From Erinaceus europaeus (taxonomy: Eukaryota; Chordata; Mammalia; Eulipotyphla; Erinaceidae): a stretch of DNA of 64,000 nucleotides. Each line of letters opens with the position of its first letter. Within the stretch, counting starts at the first letter, position 1. The notes under the pieces are model-generated. The model was not told the DNA's origin and ran no database searches. It was given only the letters and a program-made list of their open reading frames with translations. Shown one piece after another: positions 42,590-53,369 of this stretch. The DNA is taken from positions 98,957,141 to 99,021,140 of the forward strand of contig NC_080166.1 of the NCBI RefSeq assembly GCF_950295315.1. Reading direction: 5' to 3'. Position numbers and translations under genes: made by a program.

Positions 42590-43608
42590 AAAAAAGAGGA
42601 TAAAAGTCAGATATTAGAGCTTATGAGAAGAGAAACTGTAGTGACTAAACAGGGCAGTTTCCAAAGACATGTATAGTGGAATGCATAGTAATTGGCAGGG
42701 AAACGAGTTAAAAAGAAAGAAGAAACCAGGAATTGTGAAAATACATGAATAATTCTTGGAGTTGTGTCGTAAACAAGAATGAATTAATGGAGTAAAACCT
42801 AGAGTCAAGCATGTTTCTGTTTTGTTTTGTTTTGTTTTGTTTTGTTTTGTTTTAGGACAGTAGCACAACTAAACATGATTTCATATTTGATGGTAGAGAC
42901 ATTTTCTTAGGTAATTTGATCCTAAATAATTCAAATAGAAGTATTTTATTTCAGACCAAGAGAAATGTTTTTCAGGGTGCAAATAGTAGGGAGACACTTC
43001 ATTTAAACAAATAAACTGAATTTGTAATGCCTTTATTTTCACAATTGTCTATTAGAATTATGTTCATACTCCTTGGAAGTATGACATCATAGACTGTAGA
43101 TTGGGTAGGGAGAAAATAAGATCAGAACAGAAATAGAGAGGAGAAATAAATATGTTGAACATTTCCACCAGATAGAAGAGTTTGAATTAGAAACATAAAA
43201 GTGAAACAGGGACAGCAGGAAATCATTACTGTAATGTAAAGTGTAAGTTGTGTGAACTACAAGTCTTAGAGATGGCAGAGATTCTGGTATGTTTTGGGAA
43301 GAGGTAATTAGCAACAGGATCAAACAGATTGAACTGATGTTAGAAAATCTAAAAGTTTTGGGCTGCTATGATCACTGATATAAATGGGAACACTAGACAT
43401 ACGGAGTTGATTCTTGTCATCAGAATACAGCTATTTAGTGATCTGTGAGGTGTTGGAGCCTTACAGTAGTTTGGTGCATGTCCGGAATCTGGCTACCACT
43501 GCACATAATGGTTGGTAGGATGCAGACAACCAAAGTAATTGACAATTGTACATTTGAGAAAATATGTATGACATGACTTTAAATAATTTATAAGCTCTAC
43601 ATTTGTTA
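42590..43608. other. Unique sequence with (TTTTG)n
   Basis: No gene is seen. A (TTTTG) pentanucleotide microsatellite occupies 42814-42853. Confidence 0.4.
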
Positions 43609-43611
43609 TTG

Positions 43612-43842
43612 TATGCCACCAAGACTATTACTGGGACTCTGTGCATGAAGGATTCCTTCACTTTTGGAAGACTCTTTTTCTATCATAGCATGTGAGAAAG
43701 ACATAATGAAGAATGGCATAAAGAGATGGAGAGAGGAAAAGAGACCCCAAAGCACTCTACCACCACTCATGAAGCTTCTCTACATGCTGCTTCCATATGC
43801 TGACCAGGATCCAAAACTCCATCTTCAGGCATACTATATATT
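43612..43842 (-). mobile_element. Old SINE with 3' unit
   Basis: ATGCCACCAAGACTATTACT and TGGAAGACTCTTTTTCTATC resemble the reversed 3' unit. GAGATGGAGAGAGGAAAAG, CACCACTCATGAAGCTTC and GCTGACCAGGATCC follow as reversed body and core. It is strongly diverged. Confidence 0.5.
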
Positions 43843-43929
43843 TTTATTAATCTCACACCTTTTATTTATTTGTATTACCTTCTTTTACCTTTTTTAGAAA
43901 CCATTTTTAAATCTGTGAATAAGAGTGAT

Positions 43930-44045
43930 TTAAAGAGTGTAAGATTTCATGATAAATTCCACACACCACATCTATCACCAAAGTTCCCTCATTTACAGTT
44001 AAGTGTGTGCTCTGCCAACTGAGATATCCCCTAACTCTTGCTCTG
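43930..44045 (-). mobile_element. Old tRNA-derived SINE fragment
   Basis: CACACACCACATCTATCACC and TGTGCTCTGCCAACTGAGAT give a reversed tRNA-like head (ATCTCAGTTGGCAGAGCACA). Confidence 0.45.
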
Positions 44046-44134
44046 TAAGTGTTTGACATTGGTAAAATGGACATATTTAATTCATAGTACAGCTGTGGGA
44101 ATTTTTTAAATATTATAAAAAAGTTTATTAAAAT

Positions 44135-45148
44135 ATCTCCCCCACCAGCCGGGGCCCTAGTCAGGGAGTTCTGGGATTCCCACACAAACATGATGAGCCT
44201 AGACCTTAAATAGATCACTCTCTCCATTATCACTGGTCATCTCCACCAGGAGCAAACATAATGGACCCCTTTGGGGGCCCCCATAGGACCTTGCCCTCAA
44301 TGTGGATCAACAATGGTAGAAAATGCTCCATCTGTCGAAGGGGGTTTGGATAACATACTCTATCTACCACCTGAAGAAGATGGGTCCTGAAATTGGTGCA
44401 ACTCAGAATGTTCCTACTGATGACCACAGAATGCAAGTTTGGACCTACAGGGATGTAGAGGTTACATAGGCTCCTATGCTGAATGTGGGCCCCCGAACAA
44501 ATCAATGGGGTTTACCGTCAACAATATTTATACACTTTTACCATATTTGGTAGCCACTCTCTTCTCTGATGCAGCTTTCTAGTCCTTTTTCCAGCCATGA
44601 CATAATCTCCCCCAGACAATAAACTGGGTCCACCTGCATACCAGATGTCAGGCTCAGGCAAAAACTAAAATGTCATGGGCCTCTTGGAATATACCTAAAA
44701 TAGCCCTACTAACTATTTCCAAAATGGAGACCCCAAATCTTCATCTGTAATATTCCAGCCTTTAGGTTCATGATTAATCAACAACTGTTGTGACTTTATA
44801 TGTTAACTTTTTTTCCACCACCACATTCCAGATGCTACCATGATGCCAACCTGGGCTGACGAATACACCAATGTTTCCTGGAGCCTTTCTTCCCCAGAGC
44901 CCTTCCCCACTAGGAAAAGAGAGAGACAGGCTAGGAGTATGGATCAACTTGTCAATGCCCATGCTCTGCGGGGAAGCAATTACAGAAGCCAGATCTTCCA
45001 CCTTCTGCACCCCATAATGACCCTGGGTCTATACTCCCAGAGGATTAAAGAATAGGAAAGCTATCAGGGGAGGGGATCAGATATGGAGCTCTTGTGGTGG
45101 GAATTGTACCCCTCTTACCCTATGGTTTTTGTTAGTGTTTCCATTTTA
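44135..45148 (+). mobile_element. LINE-1 3'UTR (long-tail form)
   Basis: GGGGCCCTAGTCAGGGAGTT, CACTGGTCATCTCCACCAGG, CTGGGTCCACCTGCATACC, TTTAGGTTCATGATTAATCA, and GTGGTGGGAATTGTACCCC are collinear with 38010-38990. It is 5'-truncated relative to the copy at 37510. Compared with that copy it has GAGCAAACATAATGGACCCC plus about 20 more bases near 44250-44285. Confidence 0.85.
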
Positions 45149-45270
45149 TGATGGCAGAGGAGGACCTAGTCGGAGTCATATTGTTGTGTGGAAATGTTAC
45201 ACATGTACAAAATATTGTAGTTTACTGTTGACTGTAAACCATTAATCTTCCAATAAAAAAACTAAAAAAA
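45149..45270 (+). mobile_element. LINE-1 short-tail 3' end fused to the preceding 3'UTR
   Basis: GATGGCAGAGGAGGACCTAG, ATGTTACACATGTACAAAAT, GTAAACCATTAATCTTCCAA and TAAAAAAAC form the short-tail 3' end seen at 58440-58585. It starts abruptly inside the place where the long tail (TGTTTCCATTTTAT) should run into its A tail. Confidence 0.8.
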
Positions 45271-45514
45271 AAATCTCGTTTGAATTATGTGAAGGGCTAT
45301 CAGTGAGGTCTGTGAAAACTGGAACTTGAATTTATTTGTCAAGTCTCTAATTGCTTGTCTTCAAGGAATTTATAATCTATTCTATTGAAGCTAACTTCAA
45401 TGCAAACAATGCCTCCACAGAATATGTATGTATCAAAAGAACCAATATAAGCAATACATTATTGTACTACTGTACAGGAAAAAGTTTACACAAACCTTGA
45501 ATTAGAAGAAAGGA

Positions 45515-45870
45515 AGAGCCCAGGCAGTAGCGCAGCTGGCTAAGCGCACATGGCACAAAGCGCAAGGACCTGAATAAGGATCCTGATTCGAGCCCCTAGC
45601 TCCCTACCTGCAGGGGTGTCGCTTCATAAGCAGTGAAGCAGGTCTGCTGGTGTCTCTCTATCTTTCTGTCCCCCTCTCTCTTCCCCTCCTCTGGCAATTT
45701 CTCTCTGTCCTATCCAACAACAAATACAGCAATAACAATAACAACAGTAATAACAACAACAAGGGGCAACAAAAATGAGAAAAAATGGCCTTCAGGAGCA
45801 GTGGATTTGTAGTGCAAGCACCGAGCCCCAACAATAATCCTGTAGGCTAAATAAAATATAAAAAAATAAA
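45515..45870 (+). mobile_element. Type A SINE with full 3' unit
   Basis: GCCCAGGCAGTAGCGCAGCT, GCGCAAGGACCTGAATAAGG, GATTCGAGCCCC, CTACCTGCAGGGGTGTCGC, GGGGCAACAAAAATGAG and the 3' unit CAGGAGCAGTGGATTTGTAG are in order. This shows that type A and type C heads can share the same 3' unit. Confidence 0.85.
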
Positions 45871-45879
45871 GGAAAAATG

Positions 45880-46545
45880 GAAAAGAATCCTGCCCTGAGG
45901 AGGTAGAGATGGGGCTGGAGAAGGGATAGAATTCTAAACAATGGATTCTAACTTGGTTATGCTAAGGCAAACTTGATTTTTTTCAGTATATCCTCTGGGG
46001 GGGGGGGGAGTATTTTTTCCCATGTATGATCATTGCACTTTGTGGCAGTTTAAACATCTTAAGTAAAGCATTTTATATTACACAAGCTGTTCAACTCTGA
46101 CACAAAGTGAACCAGTCACCGCAACCACAATATTAAGGGGTTAAGAAGCCACAGAGAAGGAAAGAAAAGCAATTCAAAATCAAGCTTAAGAACAAGGGAT
46201 ACAGAAGTTCTAAGTTATATCCCTCCATATAAAATGAAGCCATGACCATCTCACTTTTCCAAGGCAGTCTTAATTGCAATATTTATAAATGCAAAGATTA
46301 GATAAAAAATTTAAAAAGAAGGGTAGACCAATCTGACCATAAATCGCTCATCTTTTTCAAAGCTGAGCCTATATGAAAATACTTTAGAAATGGCTTAATG
46401 TGAGGTCTAGGAGATACACTGCTTTCATCAGCTATCTTGCAATTCTCTTCTCCTCCCCTGCACTGGAATTTCTACCGCCCTGGAACAGGCTTTCATTAGC
46501 TATTCCTTAGCAAGATGCAAGAGCTTCCTTGCTGATCTCCTTCCC
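45880..46545. other. Unique sequence with G run
   Basis: No gene is seen. A run of 12-13 G lies at about 45996-46008. Confidence 0.35.
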
Positions 46546-46549
46546 TATG

Positions 46550-46890
46550 CTCTCTCACCTTTAATCCTTCCCTCCAGGCCACCAGATTAATCTCTGTAGG
46601 GTGCAGTTCTGACCTTACTGCATCTCTGATCCAAAATCTTTGATTCCTCCCTTTTCCTAATGAATACACACTAAAGCATTTTCCTGTGAATTTACAACAG
46701 AACCTCAGAAGTTTGTAGCACTCCATTTTTGAAGCACTTTATGATTCAGCTAACCTGTTATACTTAGAATCCCCAGGGTCACCCTGCACTTTTCAGTGTT
46801 TTGTACTTTTTGTCTTTTCTGCTTGTCTAAATGTTACCACGTTTCAAGGTTCAGTTAAAATATCACCTGTGAAATTTAGTCATAGCTCCA
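46550..46890 (+). mobile_element. Probable ancient L2 LINE 3' end
   Basis: CCACCAGATTAATCTCTGTA, GCAGTTCTGACCTTACTGCA, AAGCACTTTATGATTCAGC and GGTTCAGTTAAAATATCACC follow the order of the mammalian L2 3' consensus from memory (CAGATTAATC, CTCTGACCATGTCAC, AAGGCCCTCCATGATCTGGC, CAGCTCAAATGTCACCTCC). It is highly diverged, so the call is tentative. Confidence 0.45.
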
Positions 46891-47040
46891 TCTCTCAACT
46901 TGAGGTCAACCTCAACTTGGGAGCATTTGTTTTGCACATATCAATAGGATGTGTTACTTGGTGGTTTAGCTTACAGGAGTAGAGGAGAGAAAGTATTGGC
47001 TGTGTTTGTGGTTGCTTCTAAAAGCTATTATTGAAATCTT

Positions 47041-47074
<34 letters not shown>

Positions 47075-47440
47075 ACGCACACACACACACACTGAACAAA
47101 TGCAAATAAATTAATAGTTTTTTCTTCCCAACTACCTTATATATGGGAAGTAGTCAAATGACAACTGAGGTGCCAATTTAAATAGCTCCTACTATAAAAT
47201 TCTCAAGAGGATAACATTGCCTTCCTATTTAGCATAATGAGGAGTTTTAAGTTTTCTGTCTCTCTTATTTGTCACATCAACTGACATATATAACTAACAC
47301 TCCATGTACCGTTTATGTGTCAGGAAATTAAAAGAAAGGTCAGAAGTACAAATTGTGAATCATCTGTTGTAAGGAAGGGGTGACTGCCTCTTTTTATTAA
47401 GCTTAAGCACATACATTCTACTGAGAAGACTTTAATTTTT
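46891..47440. other. Unique sequence with (AC)n
   Basis: A (AC)n microsatellite with GCAC interruptions lies at 47041-47092. Nothing else is recognised. Confidence 0.4.
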
Positions 47441-48300
47441 TTTCAAATTTATTGGAAGGGTTTACAGTTGTTGGCATATAGCTACAACTTCTCATTTCCT
47501 TATAGTGTCAATAAGACTTCCCCAAACTAGTCCCTTTTCCACCATCATGCACTAGGACCCCAGAGTCTCTCTGTCCTTCTTATCACTCTCCCTTCTTCCC
47601 CAGAGTCCTTTGCTGTGGTGCAACACACTACAACCAGTCCAAGTTTCACCTTATGATTTCCCTTGTCCCTGCTTCTTAATTCCATATATGATTGTGAGCA
47701 TTTAGTATTTGTCCTTCTCTTTATGACTTATATCACTCAACATGATACATTCCAGTTTTGTCCAAGTTATAGCAAAAGGAGATAACTTCAATTTTAACAG
47801 CAGCATAGTATTCCACTGTGTATATATACACCATAATTTTTTTTTTTTTCCTCCTCCAGGGTTATTGCTGGGCTCGGTGCCTGCACCATGAATCCACCGC
47901 TCCTGGAGGCCTTTTTTTTTTTTTTCCCCTTTTTGTTGCCCTTGTTGTAGCTTCATTGTGGTTATTTTTTATTGCCCTTGTTGATGCAATTCGTTGTTGG
48001 ATAGGACAGAGAGAAATGGAGAGAGGAGGGGAAGATAGAGAAGGGGAGAGAAAGATAGACACCTGCAGACCTGCTTCACCGCCTGTGAAGCGACTCCCCT
48101 GCAGGTGGGGAGCCGGGGATTCGAACCGGGATCCTTACGCCGGTCCCTGCGCTTTGCGCCGCATGCGCTTAACCCACTGCGCCACCGCCCGACCCCATAC
48201 AACATAATTTTTATCCACTCATCTGTCATTAGGCATCTGAGTTGCTTCCAAGATTTGGGATATTATAAATTGTGCTTCTGTAAACATAGCTGTGTATAGG
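47441..48300 (-). mobile_element. LINE-1 3' end split by a SINE
   Basis: 47441-47841 runs from the reversed short tail (AAATTTATTGGAAGGGTTTA, CACCATCATGCACTAGGACC) to AGTATTCCACTGTGTATATA. 48197-48300 continues with CCACTCATCTGTCATTAGGC and GAGTTGCTTCCAAGATTTGG. The L1 is 5'-truncated in ORF2. Confidence 0.85.
47842..48196 (-). mobile_element. Type A SINE with 3' unit, nested in LINE-1
   Basis: GGGTTATTGCTGGGCTCGGT, TGAATCCACCGCTCCTGGAG, TTGTTGCCCTTGTTGTAGC, GGACAGAGAGAAATGG and GATTCGAACCGGG are close to consensus. ATACACCATAATTTTT (47826-47841) and ATACAACATAATTTTT (48197-48212) are the duplication, with one mismatch. Confidence 0.9.
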
Positions 48301-48361
48301 TCTCTTCCTCCATTCTAATCAGCAAGTCTACTTAACTGTATTTTACTTAAATAACCATATA

Positions 48362-48475
48362 ATGGTTGGGGAGATAGACAGCATACTGGTTATGCAAAAT
48401 GCCTTTCATACCTGAGGCTCAGAGCCCCCAGGTTCAATCCTCAACACCACCATAATTTAGAGTTTAATAGTACTT
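48362..48475 (+). mobile_element. Type B SINE
   Basis: GGTTGGGGAGATAGACAGCA, TTTCATACCTGAGGCTCAG, CCCAGGTTCAATCC and CACCACCATAATTTAGAG follow type B order. Confidence 0.75.
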
Positions 48476-48846
48476 CAGTAAGGAAGAGTTAATAACTCTA
48501 CTTTTAAAGCTCTCCCAAATGACTGAAGACACAGAAATATTCCCTTCCAGCTTCTATGAAGCCAACATCACTCTGATACCAAAAGCAGACAGGGATGCAA
48601 CAAAAAAAAAAAAGGAAGCTGTAGACTGATATCTCTGATGAACACAGATGCTAAAATACTGAACAAAATTCTAGCCAGCCAGCTACAGCTGTATATTAAA
48701 GACTGTTCATCATGACCAATTGGAGTTTATCTCAGGGATGCAAGGTTAGTTTAATATTAGTAAATCAACCAACGTGATCCACCACATTAATAAAAGCAAG
48801 ACCAAAAACCACAGAGGAAGCCTTTGACAAGATCCAACATCTCCTT

Positions 48847-49158
48847 ATGAACACAACACTACAAAAAAAAAAAAAAAAAAAAGGAAGAGATGGAAAATTC
48901 CTCAAGATAGTGGAGTCCATATATATCAAACCTACAGCCAACATCATATTCAGTCATGAAAAAACTGGAAGCATTCCTATTCAGATCAGGTACTATACTA
49001 GACAGGGCTGCCCACTATCACCGTTATTCTTCAACATAGTGTTGGAAGTTCTTGCCATAGCAATCAAGCAGGAGCAAGGAATTAAAGGGATACAGATTGG
49101 AAGAGAAGAAGTCAAACTCTCCCTATCTGCAGATGATACGACAGTATACATAGAATAA
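48847..49158 (+). pseudogene. LINE-1 ORF2 reverse-transcriptase fragment
   Basis: The frame encodes [40 protein letters not shown] and [18 protein letters not shown]. The catalytic box is normally F/YADD and here reads SADD, so the aromatic residue is lost. An A run (48864-48882) breaks the frame upstream. Non-functional. Confidence 0.9.
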
Positions 49159-49168
49159 CCTAAAGAAT

Positions 49169-49489
49169 TGGGAGTCGGGCAGTAGTAGTGCAGTGGGTTA
49201 AGCACAGGTGGTGCAAAGTGCAAGGACTGGCGTAAGGATCCTGGTTTGAGCCCCCAGCTGCCCACCTGCAGGGGAGTCACTTGCTTCACAGGCGATGAAG
49301 CAGGTCTGCAGGTGTCTTTCTCTCCCCCTCTCTGTCTTCCCCATATCTCTCCATTTCTCTCTGTCCTATCCAACAATGACGATATCAATAACAACAACAA
49401 TAGAAACTACAACAATAAAACAAGGGCAACAAAAAGGAATAAATAAATACATATTTTAAAATAATTTATTAAAAAAAAGAAAATAAAAG
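49169..49489 (+). mobile_element. Type A SINE nested in LINE-1
   Basis: GGGAGTCGGGCAGTAGTAGT, GGTTTGAGCCCCCAGC, CCCACCTGCAGGGGAGTCAC and GGGCAACAAAAAGGAATAAA are present. The 16-bp duplication GAATAACCTAAAGAAT lies at 49153-49168 and 49490-49505 and is perfect. Confidence 0.92.
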
Positions 49490-49616
49490 GAATAACCTAA
49501 AGAATCCATCAGAAAGCTTTTGGAAATTATCAAGAAATATAGTAAGGTGTCAGGCCACAAAATTAACATGCAAAATCAGTAGCACTCCTCTATGCAAACA
49601 CTGTTAGAAGAAGAAA

Positions 49617-49800
49617 GGCCAAGCGATGACAATCATGGTTAAGCGCACACATTATAATGCCCCAAAGTGGTCCTCACCAGCAGGTGGAATGTCTCACAAG
49701 TGGTGAAGTAGGGCTACAGGTGTCTCTCTGTCTATTTGCCTCCCTATCTTGCCCTCCTTCTCAACTTCTCTCTGTCTCTAGCCAATAATAAATAAAAACA
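49617..49800 (+). mobile_element. Type C SINE without 3' unit
   Basis: AATCATGGTTAAGCGCACAC, GGTCCTCACCAGCAGGTGGA, GTGGTGAAGTAGGGCTACAG and GCCAATAATAAATAAAAACA follow type C order. Confidence 0.7.
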
Positions 49801-49942
49801 AAATAAAGAAAGGAAGGAAGGAAAGAATGAAAGAACAAAGAGAGAGAAAGAAAGAATGAATGAATGAAAGAGAGAGAGGGAGGGAGGTAAGGAGGGAGAA
49901 CGGAAGTTAGGAAGGAAGGAAAGAATGAATGAAGGAAGGGGC
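49801..49942. repeat. Degenerate GGAA/GAAA/GAAT purine repeat
   Basis: AAGG, AAAG and AATG units alternate in the tail of the preceding SINE. Confidence 0.85.
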
Positions 49943-50224
49943 ATACGGAAGAACAAGGGGGTATTGACAGAGATGCTGAATAAATCATTTATTTCTAGTA
50001 AGGACAAGCCATAAACTAAGGTCCTTCATTCTCTGATAATTATAGCATATTTGAATCTGAATTCTATGTAAAAGTTAGTAGAAAATGATCAAGACATACC
50101 ATGAGTAAAAAAAGAAAATTGAAAAATGAGAGTAAGATCCATTTGTGGTATTAAAGTTAAAATACTATATATTTCTATTGCCATATTCATTTATGCATAT
50201 AATAGATTTTGAAGTCTGGAATGA

Positions 50225-50336
50225 ACTGAAGAGATAGCCCAGCAAAAAAGCATATGACTTGCATTCCTGAGCCCCCAGGTTTAGAATTAATCCTAAGCAG
50301 TCTTATATGCCAAAGTTAAGCATCTCTCTCTCTCTC

Positions 50337-50390
<54 letters not shown>

Positions 50391-50420
50391 TACTCCCCTT
50401 CCTCACTCTTTCTGTGTTAC
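50225..50420 (+). mobile_element. Type B SINE with (TC)n
   Basis: CTGAAGAGATAGCCCAGCAA, CTTGCATTCCTGAGCCCCCA and a (TC)n tract (50320-50388) follow type B order. Confidence 0.65.
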
Positions 50421-50424
50421 TATC

Positions 50425-51167
50425 TTATAAAAATGAAAAAAATCAGTCCAGAAGGACATATAACTGATTTTTAATGGTGGATAATTCCAGAAAGAGGTCA
50501 TCAATTCAACTGAAACCTAAATTTCTATAAATTATTGTCAATTTTACAGACATCAGACATATATAAGTAGAGACAAACATGTACACAAACACAGTGTGTG
50601 CTCTGTGTGTTTTCTACTAAATCAGAGTGATAGTGCATACATTTCAGCAAAACATTACTAAACTGCCATTCATTTTATAAAGACCCTCAGAAGTCAAGAG
50701 CTATACAAAAATACCAGTTATTTAAAAGTTCTTATTTATGTATGTGAACATAATACACATTTCACATGCTTATATGTTACTTTATACATGAATTCATATC
50801 AAAATCCTTGGATAAATGCCATAGAATTTTCCTATATGTCTTGCTTCTCTTACTCTCACTCTCCTCTTAAAAGACTCACATCTTTCCCTTTCCAGAAAGC
50901 CAAGAGTAGCAAACTGTTATGCATCTCTTTCTTTTGTTCTCCAAATTCATATGCTCATGTAGTTTCTACAAAGGCACATCCACACATATATGAATACACA
51001 TGTGTATTTGTAAGCGTACGTATGGTCTATATAAAAATTGGATGCTTTCTAAAGATAAGAGCATGTTGTTTGCATATTTATTTAACATTTTTAATCCCAC
51101 CATATCATTGAAATCCTTTCACATAAAGTTTAAATACATCATCTCCAAAGCTTACGTAATACTCTTT

Positions 51168-51210
<43 letters not shown>

Positions 51211-51330
51211 CCTAATTTGAACATATAGTTTTTGGCAAATGCTCTAAACTATAGAATTTATTTTAAGACTTCTCGTGAATATTATTACTCTTATTGCTAT
51301 GTATTTGGATAAGAATGGTTAGTGCAAAGC
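50425..51330. other. Unique AT-rich sequence with (GT)n
   Basis: A (GT)n microsatellite of about 20 units lies at 51169-51208. A 107-codon frame (50788-51111) has no recognisable domain or start context. Confidence 0.4.
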
Positions 51331-51334
51331 TTGA

Positions 51335-51545
51335 ACAGTGTCAGGCAGTGGCACACCTGATTAAGCACACACATTATAGTGCACAAGGACCTTGGCTCAA
51401 GCTCCTGGTCCCTACCTGCAGGGGGAAAGCTTCATGTGTGGTGAAACAGGGCTACAGGTGTATCTCTGTCTCTTCCCCTTTTTGTCTCCCCCCCCCATTT
51501 CTCTCTGTACCTGTCCAATAATAAATAAATAATAAATATTTAAAT
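51335..51545 (+). mobile_element. Type C SINE without 3' unit
   Basis: GTCAGGCAGTGGCACACCTG, GGCTCAAGCTCCTGG, CTACCTGCAGGGGGAAAGC and GTCCAATAATAAATAAATAA are present. Confidence 0.8.
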
Positions 51546-51649
51546 TAAAAATGTTAAACTTAAAAAGCTTTTAAAACTTGAAGAACAACACAAAGGCAAA
51601 TGTTTATTCTCATCTCTGTATGAACAGAGACCATCCTCAGAAGGGAACT

Positions 51650-51912
51650 TTCAGGGGCATGGTGGTGGCGTACCTGGTTAAGTGCACATATTACCATACA
51701 AAAGGACTTGGGTCCAAGCCCTTGGTCCCCACCTGCGTGGGGGGCAGTACCTGTCCTTCTCTGTCCCTCTCTAGTTCCTCTACGCTCTCAATTTCTCTCT
51801 GCCATATTCCATTAAAATAGAAAGGAAAAATGGCTGCCAAGTGTGGTGGTTTCTCACTGCCAGCACAGAGTCCCAGAGATGACTCAGGTGACAGAAAAAA
51901 GGGGGGGGGGGG
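51650..51912 (+). mobile_element. Type C SINE with 3' unit
   Basis: GTGGTGGCGTACCTGGTTAA, GGGTCCAAGCCCTTGG, CCCACCTGCGTGGGGGGCAG and the 3' unit GGCTGCCAAGTGTGGTGGTT are present. The AAGCTTCACAAGTGGTGAAG core is deleted, and the tail ends in a run of about 13 G. Confidence 0.8.
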
Positions 51913-51914
51913 GA

Positions 51915-52410
51915 TTTCACATTGCTGTGCCTGAAAGAATATAATTCAATCAAATTCACATAGAATTTTCAAAGAGATTCAGTTTCTGTGCTGTGTTTCC
52001 ACAGACAATGATACACTTTGGAAGGACCAATCCTTTTATGAAATAAGGGGATCCATTTGAATGTCAAAAGTTATCAGTGATCAAGATCTAAACTGGATAC
52101 GTCCTGGCAGACACCAGACTACATATGGCCTTCAGCTTCATAAAAAAAAAAAAAAAATTCTTGTGGCCAGAACTCCAAATAAATTGTAAAATAATAGCTC
52201 TGAGCAGCATCTTCAAACTCAGTACATGTCCTAGTCCTGGTAAAACTACGGCTGTAGCTACTAAATATTTATCAGAAATGCTGTGCTCAATAAAGTTAAT
52301 GAAAATCTTTAAATAGATTATTCAGAGATGGGTTATACCTGACTTCCTAGAATGAGAACTTAGAGATAGAAGGCAGTTAGTAGCGCCAATTCCAGAACTA
52401 TGTATTCTAT
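51915..52410. other. Unique sequence
   Basis: Nothing recognised apart from an A run at 52142-52157. Confidence 0.3.
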
Positions 52411-52411
52411 G

Positions 52412-52622
52412 GATTTTTTAAATATTTATTCCCTTTTGTTACCCTTGTTGTTTTATTGTTGTCGTTATTATTGATGTCGTTGTTGTTGGATAGGAAAGAG
52501 AGAAATGGAGAGACTAGGGAAAGACAGAGAGGGGGACAGAAAGGTAAACACCTGCAGATAAGCTTCACCACTTGCACTTTGTGCCACCTGTGCTTAACCT
52601 GCTGCGCTACCACACGACTCCC
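52412..52622 (-). mobile_element. Type A SINE with internal deletion of the box B region
   Basis: TTGTTACCCTTGTTG and GGAAAGAGAGAAATGG are normal. CTTCACCACTTG then jumps to CACTTTGTGCCACCTGTGC. About 70 bp of the core and box B is missing, with CTTG microhomology at the joint. Confidence 0.82.
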
Positions 52623-52759
52623 CTATAAATGGGATTTTTTTGTTATTCTTCGGTAAGATGCAGATATAATATAATAATGCCAGAGTGATTCTCTATATAG
52701 AGACTTAAAGGGAGATATTTATTTATTAAGAGGTAGACTTCCATTAAAAGAATCACATA

Positions 52760-52973
52760 CACAAGTAGAACCTCAACTGGAATTGGCGTACTGAACCAAA
52801 GTAAAAGACTCTAGAGTGGGTGGGTGGGGAGAATACAGATCCCAGAAGGATGACAGAGGACCTAGTGCGGGTTGTACTGTTATATGGAAAATTGTGAAAT
52901 GTTATGCATGTACAAACTATTGCATTTACTATTGAATGTAAAACATTAATTCCCCAACAAAGAAATTTAAAAA
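52760..52973 (+). mobile_element. LINE-1 3' end (short-tail form)
   Basis: AAGTAGAACCTCAACTGGAA, GATGACAGAGGACCTAGTGC, ATGCATGTACAAACTATTGC and CATTAATTCCCCAACAAAGA are present. The 14-bp duplication AAAAGAATCACATA lies at 52746-52759 and 52974-52987. Confidence 0.88.
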
Positions 52974-53044
52974 AAAAGAATCACATATTATCACAGTTAT
53001 CTTGTGTTTTCATGGAGGAAATGTAATGTTAGTAACTTGATTCT

Positions 53045-53252
53045 TTTTTTTAAATTTATTATCTTTATTTATTTATTGAATAGAGACAACCAGCCAGAAA
53101 TCAAGAGTGAAAGGTGTGATAGAGACAGAAAGACAGAGAGACACCTGCAACACTGCTTCACCACCCTGCATGTGGGGAGCAGGTGCTCAAACCTGGGTCC
53201 TTGAGCATTGTTAACATGTGTGCTCAACCAGGTGCGCCACCACACAGTCCCA
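53045..53252 (-). mobile_element. Older type C-like SINE
   Basis: TTATTTATTGAATAGAGACA, GACACCTGCAACACTGCTTC, GGTGCTCAAACCTGGGTCC and CAGGTGCGCCACCACACAG are the reversed element. AGTAACTT occurs on both sides. Confidence 0.8.
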
Positions 53253-53369
53253 GTAACTTAAGATTCTACTTAATTTTTTTCAACGTGAGGTAAAGAGAAA
53301 ATAGGTAATTTATTTTCATGTGGAAGATGAATGCAAAGGAGAACCCAGATGAGATTGATGAGGTCATGT

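Larger units (their letters stand above)
48485..49612 (+). mobile_element. LINE-1 ORF2 fragment (reverse-transcriptase region), split by a SINE
   Basis: AGCTTCTATGAAGCCAACAT, ATCTCTGATGAACACAGATG and CCAATTGGAGTTTATCTCAG are the L1 ORF2 reverse-transcriptase region. It continues after the SINE with CATCAGAAAGCTTTTGG and CACAAAATTAACATGCAAAA. The copy lacks both 5' and 3' ends of L1. Confidence 0.85.
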
